A DNA stretch of 64,000 nt from Anaspis maculata (Eukaryota; Arthropoda; Insecta; Coleoptera; Scraptiidae). Shown piece after piece: positions 34,005 to 45,879 of this stretch (the first letter of the stretch is position 1; every line of letters starts with the position of its first letter). Position numbers and translations under genes: made by a program. Under the pieces are notes generated by a model, which saw only the letters and a list, made by a program, of their open reading frames with translations, ran no database searches and was not told where the DNA came from. The stretch spans positions 3,524,070 to 3,588,069 of the forward strand of contig OX421967.1 in NCBI GenBank assembly GCA_949128115.1, in the 5' to 3' direction.

Positions 34005-36396
34005 ATACTATAGTGAAAACCGTTCGAAATCTTGAATAATGATAACGGGACGTAGATATAAGCCGCTGATTTCGAAGAAAATATCATAATTAAATTGCAT
34101 TTTAAACGGTTTTCAACATTCAGCAAGCCCAAATCGCCAACGCTAAGCGAAACCTTCTTTCTAACTCCGTTGAAAAAATTCCACTGGCATCATTTTTAAA
34201 ATAGACCATAATTGTTCAAGACGGAATCAGACTGCCCGTCACGTGGTTTACACGTGGACGTATCTACCACGTGGGAATTAGAGAAATTGCTTATACCTAC
34301 TTAGAGCCAAAATCAGGTTCAAGTGAAAAAATTCTCCAAAATGAAGAAATGTAGGTAGGTACTCCGCGGTATGCTTATGGCACAAGCCATGATTATGTGA
34401 GCTCAGTCAAAAAAGAATTCGAATATCTCATTTTATTATTGATGATGCATGCCATGAAATACGAGCTTTTTGCAAGAACTTTTTAAATAACCGATATTCT
34501 TTGAAAATCCCTCGAAAAATCCCATCTGCTGTGCCAAAAAAATCCAAATCATTTTTTCCAATCAAAATCCGAAATTTCTATTCACGTCTAGATAATGTGG
34601 ATCTGATGTCTTAATGTAGAGTGAAATAATAAAATAAAAACTCACCATTTTCCTATCAGTAGGCAGTCACAAAAAATTCAGAACTGTTGAGCTTTAACGA
34701 CAAATATGTAAGAAACGTAACTTTATCAGTAGTGTTACACGTTACATGTACTCTCGAACAAATCGTCTTGGAAACTGATACTGCTATACTGAGGTGGGTA
34801 AGCGAAGCGTAAGGGAGATGTAGCCCACTATTAGGCTATCATCCGAACACGCGTTTCAAGGTGCCATCTCTGAACACTGCACATAACCAAAGCCAGATTT
34901 CAAGCAGAAATAGTAGATTCCTGTAACTTGGGTTGTCAAAAATTGGCGCGAAATTTGAAACATTGGAAGCTCCATACGATAAGATTTCGAAAAAGTTTTT
35001 GATTTGGGTTTCCAAGGGGAGTTATGTCAAGTTTTGATAAACTCACGTTTTATTATTCCGGTTATCTCCAAAGTCATGTTTCTGGCTCAAATGTAGTACA
35101 AGTGCCTACAAAGTGACCTTCGAGAAAATGAGGAATTTGGGTCGTTCTCAAGGGTGCTAGGACAATAATTCATTGCGGACAATTCTTCGCAAGCATTGCG
35201 AACGCGCATGACCGGGCTTATTGGGGCTTTGAAGGACACTTCAAGACACAAGGGGGCTCAGCAAGACTTCGAATCCTTCAATGTATACACAAGGGAGGAT
35301 GGGGTTTGAATATCACAAGAAGACCTGGCAGGTCACTTCGGCCCTCAACGATACTTCAAGACACAAAGGGGCTAGCAGGGCTCAAATCGCCACAATGTAT
35401 CAGACACAAGGCTAAATAGGGCTTCGCATAACACAAAAAGGTATGAGGGGCTCAATGGGGCTCCAAATGACATTAGAAGACACGAGGGTGCTCAGCAGGG
35501 CCCAAACCACTACAATGTAGACCAAGAGAGATTAGGGTTGTGGATACCGCAAGAAAGACTGATGGGAGCTCACCATGGGACTCCAAATGACACTTAAAGG
35601 CACAAGGAGACCTATAGGGCTTCGATCAACACATTAAGACACACAGGAGCTGCCTAGAGCTCCAAAACAAAAACGGGTTAAAAAGAGGCTCAACAGGGCA
35701 ACAAATGATACTTACATAAATACACCAGGGAGGCTCAATAGGGCTCTGAGAAACTTGGAGAGGCACAAGAGAGCTTTCTAAGATGCCAAAAATATCGAGA
35801 GGCCAGAAGGGGGTCACCACGATAGACGATAATTGTAGACACAAGTGGGCTCATTGGGGCTCCAAACGATACTTGAAGATACAAGGGGGCTCAGCAGGGT
35901 TTCAAATGTTTTAATGAAGATATATGTATAGTCCTAGCGGTATAAGCAAAATTTCATAAAAATGGCTCTAATTGTGACAAAAGTGTGAAATTTAGTGCGT
36001 GGACTCCTAAAAGCATTTGGAAGGTTTTTAGTGGAGAAGCCAAGAAAAATTTTGATTTTATTTTTCAATTTTCTGTGTCATCATTTTTTTTTCTTTTCTT
36101 TTCTTTTTGAAACTATTTGAGATTTTTGACTTTTATCTTTGTGCTATGGTGAGTGATTGCTCATTCCAAGAAACGGAATAAAAAATTTGTGAAAAAAATT
36201 GATTGAACTGAAATGATGACAGTTTTTGTAAAAATCAAACTTATCAATTTTTTTTGAAAAATATTGTGAATATGTGAAAAGTAGAAAAAGGCAATTATTC
36301 CTCAAAAAAAGCCCTATCGAAGTTCTCGAAGTATTTTTCCAAATTCCAAGCCGTTTTCGAGATATTTGAAAAAATGTTATTTCTTGCAATTGTAAT
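34005..36396. other. Spacer of the large palindrome
   Basis: Unique to the centre. At 34200-34700 there is a third, degenerate copy of the arm segment that contains E-boxes and the donor (CACGTG at 34240, 34251 and 34268; AAAAACTCACCATT near 34647). At 35210-35910 lies a block of the CACAAGGGGGCTCA-type minisatellite. 34700-35200 and 35911-36396 hold nothing that I can assign. No gene was found. Confidence 0.6.
35210..35910 (+). repeat. CACAAGGGGGCTCA-type minisatellite block in the palindrome spacer
   Basis: Words such as GACACAAGGGGGCTCAGCA, GGGGCTCCAAATGACA and GGGCTTCGA recur every 40-60 bases, as in the 15.6-19.75 kb tract. Units are degenerate and only the plus-strand orientation was seen. 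Confidence 0.75.
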
Positions 36397-36539
36397 TTTA
36401 CATTCTATTCTTTCTAGGAAACTTTCTATTCAACCCCTGAAACTTCAAGAGTAGGTACCATAATACACAATAGACCTTATTATCCCATCAGGCACTTTTG
36501 GCTAAACTCGACATGCTCCTTTATTGAGGACTCTATTGT

Positions 36540-36891
36540 ACTCAAACTTTGGTCGAAATTTGTGACAATAAGAGTTTCATAATATGGGAGGGTCCTCTAT
36601 CTGCTTCACAGCCCATTCAGCTGACCATGTACCTTCCTTATTCTTACCTGTATCCTCTATACATAGGTATACAAGCAGTTATACAATTCGCTCAATCGCT
36701 TATTCAGCTCGTTCAGAGCTCAGTCGTGTTCTCAGTCTTCCCCAAGAATATTCCGTCTGGAAAAGTACATAAATATCCACGTACAGTGTACCGGCGCGTT
36801 TATTGGTGGTTAAAAGTTCAAACCCAACAGTTCTGAATTGTATCTACCTACTTGTCTGAAAAGTTACTCGTTTACCTAAGTTATTAGAATG
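36540..36891 (+). promoter_or_regulatory. Probable leader exon and promoter region of the right IAP gene
   Basis: The mirror image of 33511-33960. It ends with TTAGAATG before a GTGAGT donor that starts at 36892. Splicing to the TTACAG acceptor ending at 40344 would give a 3.45-kb leader intron. The block is kept in both arms. Confidence 0.45.
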
Positions 36892-37047
36892 GTGAGTTTT
36901 TATTTTTATCACTTATTTTACGTAACAATTGATCTATATTGCCTGAATTTGAATGCAAATTTTGATTCGAAACAGTGCAAAACAGCAATTTTTTATTTTT
37001 TTTTTTCGACACGGCAGATGCTATTTGTATTTGCTAAGAGCTAGTCC

Positions 37048-37273
37048 CACGTGGCATGCGTCAATGTAAATTTCCCTTATGATTGGTTGTCTTTGACAAA
37101 GTTGAAAAAATATGGCCTGTGGCATTTTACGCTGATCGGGGTACCAATCTACCTCGATTTTGGAATTTTTTTTTTCATTTAAAGCTGATTTTAGATCTAA
37201 ACAAGCAATTTCCACGTGGCACGTCCACGTGGAACTTACACGTGGATCATCTGATAGGTCTGATTCCCACGTG
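37048..37273. promoter_or_regulatory. Cluster of five CACGTG E-boxes, right arm
   Basis: CACGTG occurs at 37048, 37213, 37226, 37239 and 37268. The outermost site of the left arm has mutated here to CACGTA (about 37314). Placement relative to the proposed leader donor matches the left arm. Confidence 0.5.
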
Positions 37274-37359
37274 ATCCGAGATCGGGTATTAAGCTGTGTT
37301 TCTAGTCGCGAGCACGTAGGAATCAGTCGGCTCATAAATGTACAGGTGTATTTTTCTTT

Positions 37360-40150
37360 TCTATAGATTTCTGGACATCTGTATAGGATTTCTGGAATAT
37401 TCTAAAAATTTCTAGGGACTTTCAAAAATTTCTACGAGATTTCATAGTCATAGGAATTTCCGGGAAGATTTCTATAAGATTTGTAGAGATTCTCAAAGAC
37501 TTACGGAATTTTCATAAGAAAATTTACGGATTTTGCGAGTTTTTGAGGACTTCCAAGGATTTCAGTGATTTCCTCTGAGGAATTTTTTACAGGGATCTCT
37601 ACGACAATTCTAGGGATTTCTGCAGATAACCAATTTTCTTCAAGAATTTCTCCATATCCCTACAGTTCCTAAGGATTACAAATAGGTTTCTATGAAACTC
37701 TCAATAGTTTCTGAGATATTATGATCAGTTCTAAGGATTCCATGGAATTTCTTGAAATTTTCATGGAATTTCTTGAGATTTTCATGGAATTTCTAGATAT
37801 TTCTACCAGATCTCCAGTAGTTTTCGGGGATTTCCAAGGATTTCTACGGAATATCTAGGGATTTATGACGATTCGTATGGAATTTCAAAAATTTCCAACA
37901 GTTTCCAAGAACTACCATGAGCTCTTGGAAATTCCCAATGGCACTTCCAAAGATTTCCAAAAATTTCTACAAGATTTTGTAGGAGTTTTTTGAGAATGTT
38001 GATGACTCTCAAAAGTTTCTATGGATTCTTCAATTATTTTTGTAGGATTTCTAAGAGTCATTAAGATTTGTGTCACATTCTAAGAATCCCTTAGGATTCT
38101 TGTGAGATTTTTGAAGAATTTCTAGAGATTTGTGAAGATTTTCAGAGAATAACTAAAGATATTCACGAAATTTCTGAGAATTCCTGTGATGATTTCTAGG
38201 GATTGCTGTACATTCCTGGGGGATCTCTAAGGATTCCCAAAGATTTGTTTTGGATTTCTAGAGGTTTCTGAACTTTTATACGGAATTTGTGAGAATTCCT
38301 GGAGATTCCCACAAAATTTCTAGTGATTTCCAGAGATTTCCACTGAGTTCACTAGGGACTCGACTGGGGATTTCTGAGGATATCTGAAAATGTTCATAGA
38401 GTTCTGAGATTGAAGATGTGTATGTAATTTCTATTGTGTTCAAGATTTCTACAGACAGACTGGAGATTTGCATGAGGTTTCTAAGGTTTCCAATATTTCT
38501 GTGGGATTTTCAAGGATTTCTGAAGATCTCTAGTTATTTCTACAAGATTTCTGAGAATTGCACGAAGTTTTAGAGAGTCCTCAGTATACCCACGATATTC
38601 TTTAATGTTCTTAAGATTCGCACAATTTATCACATATCTCTGAATATCTTCACAAGATTTTTGAGAGCTTCTGAATATTTCTACAAGATTTCTGAGGATC
38701 TTCTTTCACTTTCCAACTTTATTCCTCGCTTCATTCCCCCTTCCGACTAAGTTTATTTCCAAGAGTTTTAAGAATTTCTAGAGATTTGTATGGGATGTTT
38801 CAAAGATTTCTGGAATATTTCTAGGAATTTTTGAAGATTTCTACGGATTCCTGTTGATTAGTATGGAAATCCTGAAAGTTGCTCAGTATTTTTGGAAGTC
38901 TCTATCGATTTTTGCAGATTTCTACAGGATTCTCAGTGATTTCATTTTCTTTTTTCGATTTTTGAAGATTTTTATGAGATTTCTAGGAACTTTGAAAGAT
39001 AACGAAAATTTTGAAAAATATTCAGATTTTTATTAAAGACTTCTGTGAGATTTTTAAAAATATTTACGATATTTCTGAAGATTCTTGTGTCAGCAGTAAA
39101 AGCTAGTGGCGCGGCGGGCCAATAGTATAAATACTTATTTCTAAAGATCTCTAGAAATTTCTAGAAGATTTCTAAGAATTGCACGGAGTTTCAGGGAATT
39201 CTCAGAATACCCACGATATTCTTGGATTTTCTTAAGGTTTGCACAATTTATTACATATCTCTGAATATCTTTACAAGTTTGTTGAGAGCTTCTGAATATT
39301 TCTACAAGATTTCTGAGGATTTTCTTTCACTTTCCAACTTCATTCTCTCTTTCGACTGAGTTTATTTCCAAGATTTTATCGAATTTTCTAAAGATTTGTA
39401 TGGGACGTTTCAAAGATTTCTTGAATATTTCTAGGAATTTTTGAAGATTTCTGCTGGATCTCTACGGATTCCTGTTGATTAGTATGGGAATCCTGGAAAT
39501 TGCTCAGTATTTTTGGGAATCTCTATCGATTTTTGCAGAATTCTACGGGATTCCCAGATTTCTACAAGATTTCTAGTGATTAATGAAATTTTATAGAGAA
39601 ATTATTTTCAACATCTGTACGGGATTTCTGGGAATTTCTCAATATTTCTACAATATTTTGGGGAACTAGAGATCTGGAGATTCCCAAATTCTACGGGAGT
39701 TCAAGGGATTTCTCAAGATTGCTACGGAAATTCAAGGGATCTATTACGGTCTCTACAGGATTACTTTTGAGATTTCTAGAAGATTCCTTGAGAGTTTTAG
39801 AGATTTCTACGGAATTCTTGAGAATTTCTATAAATTTCTACGGAATTTCTGAGGACTTTCATGAGAATTTCTAGGGATTTTGAGAAATTTCCACGGGATT
39901 CTTAAAATCCGTGTGGAATTTCTGAAAATGCTCTGACACCTTCTATGAATTTTCAGATAATTCTACGGGACTTCCGAGAGCTTTCAAGAGATTTTGTAGG
40001 TATGTAGGTATTTCTAAAAAGATTTGAGAATTCCCACGGAATACCTGGGAATTTTCGAAGATTTTTTAGGAGATTTCTAGAAACTTTGAAAGATTACGAA
40101 AATTTTGAATAATCTCCAGAGATTTTTATTAAAGACTTTTGTGAGATTTC
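37360..40150. repeat. Degenerate AGATTTCT tract, right arm
   Basis: The reverse-complement counterpart of 30590-33015, with words such as GGATTTCTAG, AAGATTTCTA and GAGATTTCTG. A segment of about 600-1100 bases is present twice (for example the ACCCACGATATTCTT word at about 38590 and 39210). Confidence 0.8.
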
Positions 40151-40350
40151 CCGAAATATTTACGAAATTTCTGAAAATTCTTGTGTCAGCAGTTGAAGCT
40201 AGTGTCGGGCCAATAGTGTAAATACCTATTCATCACGTTTGTTTCTATGATTTACTCACCTTTCTTTGCCATAAGTCATATAAATTTTGAAATTCATTGC
40301 AGCTCACCGTTCTATGATTGAATGACATTTTTATTTTGTTACAGGAAACC

Positions 40351-41454
40351 ATGTGTGACACTCTCATCTCTTCGATAAGCTGCACTCCGACTATCAACGT
40401 TACTTTGAAGTCGCTTGAAGTACCAGCAGGCATGATCAAAGCCGAAATATGCGAAGTTGACAGTGGACTCGAACGGAAACAAGAAGACGTTCAACTCGAG
40501 TACGATTTGAAGGACGAAAGGGTCCGTCTCCAAACCTTCAGAGGTTGGCCTCACGAGTTCATTGCGGTTGAACGCTTCGCCGCAGCAGGATTCTACTTTT
40601 TGCATTACCGCGACGTTGTGAAGTGTCCCTGGTGTGGCATTGAAGGGCATAACTGGGAGCCTCTCGATGATCCCATGGAAGAACACCGCAAGTGGTCGCC
40701 CAGCTGTGCGTTTGTGTTGAAACGCACAGCTGTTAGGTCTGTTACAAGATCCAGACCAACGAGTATCGAAGTGACATCTCCGTCACCGGTTGAAGCCGAA
40801 ATGAGTCCGGCACCACCAGCTGGCCGAGATGTATGCGGGAACTATGACTGCTTCCCAAATTCTGTACCCGAAGATAAAACCTCTGCATGCTGGCTGATCC
40901 AGCACGGCATGGCTATGGCTCCCACACCGAGCTCTCATCCGAAATACTCGACTTACCAGAGTCGGATGGAAAGCTTCAAGACCTGGCCCAAATCGTTGAA
41001 GCAAAGACCGGACGTTCTATCAGCCTGCGGATTTTTTTACGAGGGAGGTAGCGATCTGACTGTCTGCTACCACTGCGACGGTGAACTCAAAAACTGGGAA
41101 GAAAACGACGATCCGTGGGAACAGCACGCCGCCTGGTATCCCGACTGCCAATATCTTCTCTTGAAAAAAGGCAAGGACTACGTCGATGAAGTTCAGTTCG
41201 ACAGGAGCACGGCCGTTTTCACCGAAAAAGATAAAAGTGTCGAGTGCAAAGAACAGGAAAAGTGTTTGAGCGATGAAGTTGGCGAACGCCGGGGTACTCC
41301 CCTGTGCAAGGTGTGCTACACAAATGACGTCGAGGTGCTCTTCGTTCCTTGCAGCCACATCGCCTGCTGTGTCGATTGTTCCTTTTCGATGAACAAGACT
41401 TGCCCACTGTGCCGAAAACCGTTTGATGCGATCATACGGGCAGTCGTTCCGTGA
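40351..41454 (+). CDS. Inhibitor-of-apoptosis protein, two BIR domains plus RING (367 aa), right copy
   Basis: Inverted duplicate of the gene at 29307-30410, about 94% identical in protein, with the same BIR-BIR-RING order and every zinc ligand conserved (BIR1 C92/C95/H112/C119, BIR2 C239/C242/H259/C266, RING C319 to C354). Predicted anti-apoptotic E3 ligase. The start at 40351 follows a TTTTGTTACAG acceptor (ending 40344) and GAAACC, so the in-frame ATG at 40318 should be intronic. Differences are spread along the protein, several of them in the linkers. That both frames stay open suggests selection or a recent event. The gene reads away from the palindrome centre, head-to-head with its twin. 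Confidence 0.93.
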   Translation: MCDTLISSISCTPTINVTLKSLEVPAGMIKAEICEVDSGLERKQEDVQLEYDLKDERVRLQTFRGWPHEFIAVERFAAAGFYFLHYRDVVKCPWCGIEGHNWEPLDDPMEEHRKWSPSCAFVLKRTAVRSVTRSRPTSIEVTSPSPVEAEMSPAPPAGRDVCGNYDCFPNSVPEDKTSACWLIQHGMAMAPTPSSHPKYSTYQSRMESFKTWPKSLKQRPDVLSACGFFYEGGSDLTVCYHCDGELKNWEENDDPWEQHAAWYPDCQYLLLKKGKDYVDEVQFDRSTAVFTEKDKSVECKEQEKCLSDEVGERRGTPLCKVCYTNDVEVLFVPCSHIACCVDCSFSMNKTCPLCRKPFDAIIRAVVP

Positions 41455-42050
41455 GTGCGAAATGTTCACATCAGATACCAAGTCTGGGATAAATTTTCCC
41501 ATTGCAGGCCCACAAAAAGTGCTTTTAATGAAAGACAGTATCCATCTTGGGTATCATGTGAAGATGTTCTTACAAATGTTTCTGTGTGCAAAGTTCTCTT
41601 TCAACTTATTCAAACACGTGTGAACTTTACATGATATGCTTATGTTTTAGAATATTTATTTGAAAGAATATACGCTTGATTTGAATAGTAGTTACTTTTT
41701 TTTCCATCTTGTATACCTACTCATTACTAAAAACTAAGTTCTAGTTGGTGTAACGGTCCAATTTTGAGAATTGGAACGTTCCATTTTTTTTAAGAAGAAG
41801 AGTAGATTTGCGATAGAACACGGGAGGTCGAGGAGTTTGTTTAAGAGTTTGTTTCAAGCTTGGCGCCATTTCGCTCGGTTTCTATCGGTTCTATCGGTTC
41901 TATCGTCGCACCATTTCTAACTATCGGTGCTTGAGTTGCTAAGAAATGAAAAAAGAAAAGCTTTGATGTATATAAAAATTTGAAAGACATCTTTTTCAAA
42001 ATCATCAAGCGTTCGAAAAACTACTTGAAAGAATAAGAAGTATATATGAC

Positions 42051-42559
42051 CAGCTTCCATCGTGAATATACTACTACAGTATAGGAAAATAGCATCTTGT
42101 TCCTACGACACTGGTAGAAATGACGATAAATGGATTCCCAGGATAATTTCGCAGAAAACAGGTCCTTAAGTTATGAGGTGACAAAATTATCGTGAACAAC
42201 AATCAGCTGAGAGACCTCAAGGCGTAGATCTCAGGCATACCATGTAGTCCGGGAGGCAGTGAACATTTTTGGTACCTACTTATTTTCTCAGTCACCAAAT
42301 ACAGATAGGATTGTTCAGTTAGTGATACTAACCATCAATTTGCTAAGTTTGGCTGAAATTTTCCGATGGGTTGAGAAAGAAAATGCCTTAGAAAATTGAA
42401 AGGCGTTCCACTTATTTTCACACTAATAGAAATAGTTTTACCAACAAGGCGTATGCTAAAGTTGACTAGAAAAGATAGTCTGGCTGATCTCTGGCGATGG
42501 AAAATATGTCTGGCCCGTCAAAAACTGATTTTTGAATTATACAGTCTACGTCGTTGATG
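42051..42559. other. No gene recognised
   Basis: Short AT-rich stretch between the palindrome edge and the LINE 3' end; nothing assignable. Confidence 0.35.
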
Positions 42560-44870
42560 ATAATAAGTTTATTTTTTCCAACAGACATTTTTGTCTAAAG
42601 TGGACAATAATAATTATGTGATTCAACAATTCTTATCTTAATTAACTAAACAAACAGAAAAAAATACAAAGAAAAAAATTATGTATACTTTTCCATTATT
42701 TTTCTTCTGAATGTAGCTTCGGTAAAATTTTGACTTAAGATATCCAAATTTTCGTCGCTTGCTGAAAAATCATTGTACAGCCTTAAACAAGTGATAAGGG
42801 GTGACTTAAGGTGATGGAATGTATTAGGAATGCTAAAATGAAATGTTAATGAACTCCGACTTGCTATACGAGGAATATTTATTTTTATTTCACTCAACAA
42901 TGACGGGCAACCAGGGCTACCTAAATCTCCTTTCAAAAGTTTTTGTAAAAAAATAAAATGACTAACATTTCTTCTAGATAGAAGAGAGTTCTCCTTCACA
43001 TTATTCAATAAGTAGTTTTGTTCACAATGTCTAGGTGGGTAATATAACCATGCATTTTGAAAAATAAAAATTTTGAAAATTTTCGAAGGACGTTCTCAAT
43101 CAACTTGATATAGATTTTGTTATGCGGAGACCAAATTACACAGCAGTATTCCAACTTGGACCGAACAAGTGCGTGGAACAATGTTCTGATAGCTAAAATA
43201 TTACTAAATTCTTTTGTATTTCTGAAAATGAAGCCTAAGATTTCTGATGCAGTATTTGTGATATGTACAATATGAGGTATAAAAGTAAGAGCTGTATCCA
43301 TGATTACACCCAAATCCATCATTTCGCTACAACTAGCAAGCGAGAAGCCTTTTATGTTGAAGCAAAAATTTATTCTTTGGTTTTTATTCCTTCTAAAACA
43401 TATTTTTTTGCATTTGTCAATATTGAGATCCAATATATTATTCTTACACCATAGAATCAACATATCTAAGCTATTTTGTGAGTCCAAACAATCAGTTCTT
43501 GAATTAATGATATTAGCAATTTTGAGGTCATCAGCATAGATGGAAATTTTACAGTTGATATTACAAACAGAAACAACATCATTCAAAGAAATATCAAAGA
43601 GACGAGGACCTAAATTAGAGCCTTGTGTGACACCACTGTAAGCACAATATGTGTTAGATCGAAAACCGCCATATTCTACAAATTGTTCCCTACCAATCAA
43701 AAGTTCTTCCATTAACAATAACAATCCATTGCAAAGGCCAAACAACTTTGATTTATATAACAAAATGCAATGATGAACGCGATCGAAAGCTTTGGCCAAA
43801 TCAGTATGTATGACATCAACTTGATTTCGGCTGTCTAAGGCTCCTGACACGAAATTAGTGAATTCACATAAACTTGTCACGGTTGAACGACCCTTCATGA
43901 GACCATGTTGTTCTGGAATCATTTGTTCACCTACATGTGAGTAAATTATTTCCGAAAGGATTGAATAAAAGATTTTTTAAAAATTACATAAAAGTGAAAT
44001 AGATCGATAGTTCTTGATTTGCGCTCTGTCTCCTTCTTTGAATAGAGGAATTACTCTACTCATTTTCCATATCATAGGATATGTGGATGAACGTAACATC
44101 AAATTGAAAATATGGCATAGGGGTGTTGATAAAGAGTCGATACAATCCACAATAAGAAATGCTGGTATAATATCAGGACCACAGACAAAATTAGCTTTTC
44201 ACAGCCGTCAGGATTTCTGTGACGCTGATTGCGAACATATTGAGTACAGGATTGTAATTGCAGATATTTTGTGATGAGAAATGTTGATAACATATTAATG
44301 GACAACATTTCCTATCACAAAACTGGCAAGGATTAGATTTGTCATCACATACATTATCAGTTTGTCCAGAGACTTGCCATTTTGCAAAATGTTCTGCAAA
44401 ATCATTTACAATGTCTTGCTGGTTGGTTAGAAGATTGTCTCGATATGTCATGTTGCCCGGTATACCAGCTTTCTTTTATTTAGTTCTCCTATGACGACTT
44501 TTGAATTTGTTTTTTTCTTCAATTTTTTTGATTATTGATTTGGTAAACCATGGTGGATATTGGACAGATCTTGGTATAAAAACTTGTTTTGGTAAGTATT
44601 TGTGTAGGTAATCAAATAAAATATTATAAAAGGAAGTACTTGCAGTTTCAACATCAGGAATTCTCAAGATAGCAGACCAATCAATTTCTGCCAAAGCTAT
44701 ATACAGATCTTCTAATTTAGCCTTTCGAAAACTGAATTGAAAAAAATTATTTCTGCTGGGAAATAAGTTTGTTGAAAGCTGTACTTCACATAGTAAATTA
44801 ATACCCAAACGAGGGTGATACATGTCTTCAAATACTAGCGGAAAGTGTTGTTTACAGATTTCCATAGATA
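42560..44870 (-). pseudogene. 5'-truncated, decayed LINE (jockey-like non-LTR retrotransposon)
   Basis: Reading the minus strand: 44865-44476 is the linker after the endonuclease (YPPWFTKSIIKKIEEKNKFK), and 44451-44191 is the pre-RT region. 43922-43005 is reverse transcriptase with TDLAKAFDRVHH, SGVTQGSNLGP and YADDLKIA. 43008-42679 is the C-terminal tail (LKSPLITCLRLYN and RRKIMEKY). Stops and frame changes lie at about 44475, 44190-43923 and 43005. In the QGS motif, threonine replaces the usual proline. The endonuclease domain is missing. An AATAAACTTATTATCATC sequence near 42555-42572 may mark the 3' end. A jockey-group assignment is an inference from these motifs. Confidence 0.85.
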
Positions 44871-45590
44871 TATCATCATTAGCCCAGGAAAGAAATGCGA
44901 AATTTCGATGAAACCCGGAATCTCGCCCGGGATAAATTAAGGAAAATCTGAGAAAATTTGAGGATCCCTTCAGAATTTGATGGGGAACAGCATACTAAAA
45001 GTCCCCATCTGTCCGAGGCTTGGCATTTTTTCCTGTGGGATGTCGAAGGTACTGAAAGTTACCATTTTTGAAATCGTTGCTTTTTTCATACTTTTTTTAT
45101 TGGACCCCATATTTTCAAGGTCGAGAAACCCAATGCAATAAGTTCCCAGAAAGTGTGATGCACCAGTGGCGTACCAGACGACTGCGAATGGGCGAGGTGC
45201 GATTTTTCACCAAGTCGTATGGTAAACCGCGACCAACACCTTTTTTGACATGTTTGATATCATTTTCAATCAAATCGCACTTTCCGATTCCAAAAAAAAG
45301 TATAAAACTTTGATACAGACGTGTTTAAATCGGTTTTATTAGAAAACAAAACATGATTTTTTTTTTTGTACAATTTTTGACGTTTTGTAGCCCTAATTCT
45401 ATCAGTGTTCAATGTATTCCTAACTATGTTTTTGATTTAGACAGTTAGTTTGGACTATTTCACACACAAATATCATTTTCTGATTTCTTTTCCCGTTTTT
45501 ACAAAGTCACGGAGTGATTTTGTTTCTTGAGATGTCTCATGCCAAAGCTTGATTTGACGAAACGTGCTATTTCACAAGAAAAATCAGGCT
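44871..45590. other. No gene recognised
   Basis: Unassigned AT-rich DNA with homopolymer T and A runs. A short plus-strand frame at 45068-45313 has no recognised motif. Confidence 0.35.
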
Positions 45591-45835
45591 ACGATCAGAA
45601 TGTAGCTTTGAATTGGTACTTTAATTATTTTAAGGCATGAAAATAGTTTTCTTTATCAAATAAAATCAAGAAAACGATAATCGGGGCCCTATTTTATTCA
45701 TGACATCATTTTTCAAATGATGTCATGACTAAAATACGGCTCCGATTTTGGTCTCCTTGATTTTGTTTGATGGAGAAAACTATTTCAATGCCTTAAAGCG
45801 ATTCAAGTACCAATTCAAATCTGCATTCTGATCGT
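45591..45835. mobile_element. 245-bp hairpin MITE
   Basis: A nearly complete palindrome from ACGATCAGAATG (45591) to CATTCTGATCGT (45835). Its apex is near 45712 in GACATCATTTTTCAAATGATGTC. Arms are about 120 bases with scattered mismatches. No coding content. Confidence 0.85.
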
Positions 45836-45879
45836 AAACCAATTTTACCAACTATTCAAATCAAATAAGTAAAAATACA

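Larger units (their letters stand above)
36397..42050. repeat. Right arm of the large IAP palindrome (5.65 kb)
   Basis: Inverted copy of 28721-34004 carrying the same parts in mirror order: leader exon, E-boxes, degenerate ATTTCTAGAG tract, IAP gene, downstream DNA. It contains a tandem duplication of about 1.1 kb that the left arm lacks, ending in the words TTCTTGTGTCAGCAG...GGGCCAATAGT at about 39080-39130 and again at about 40175-40220. Confidence 0.9.

Noticed and set aside
40318..40350. Upstream ATG of the IAP genes as the start
   Set aside because: It lies before a strong TTTTGTTACAG acceptor and so should be in the leader intron; the same holds for the left copy.
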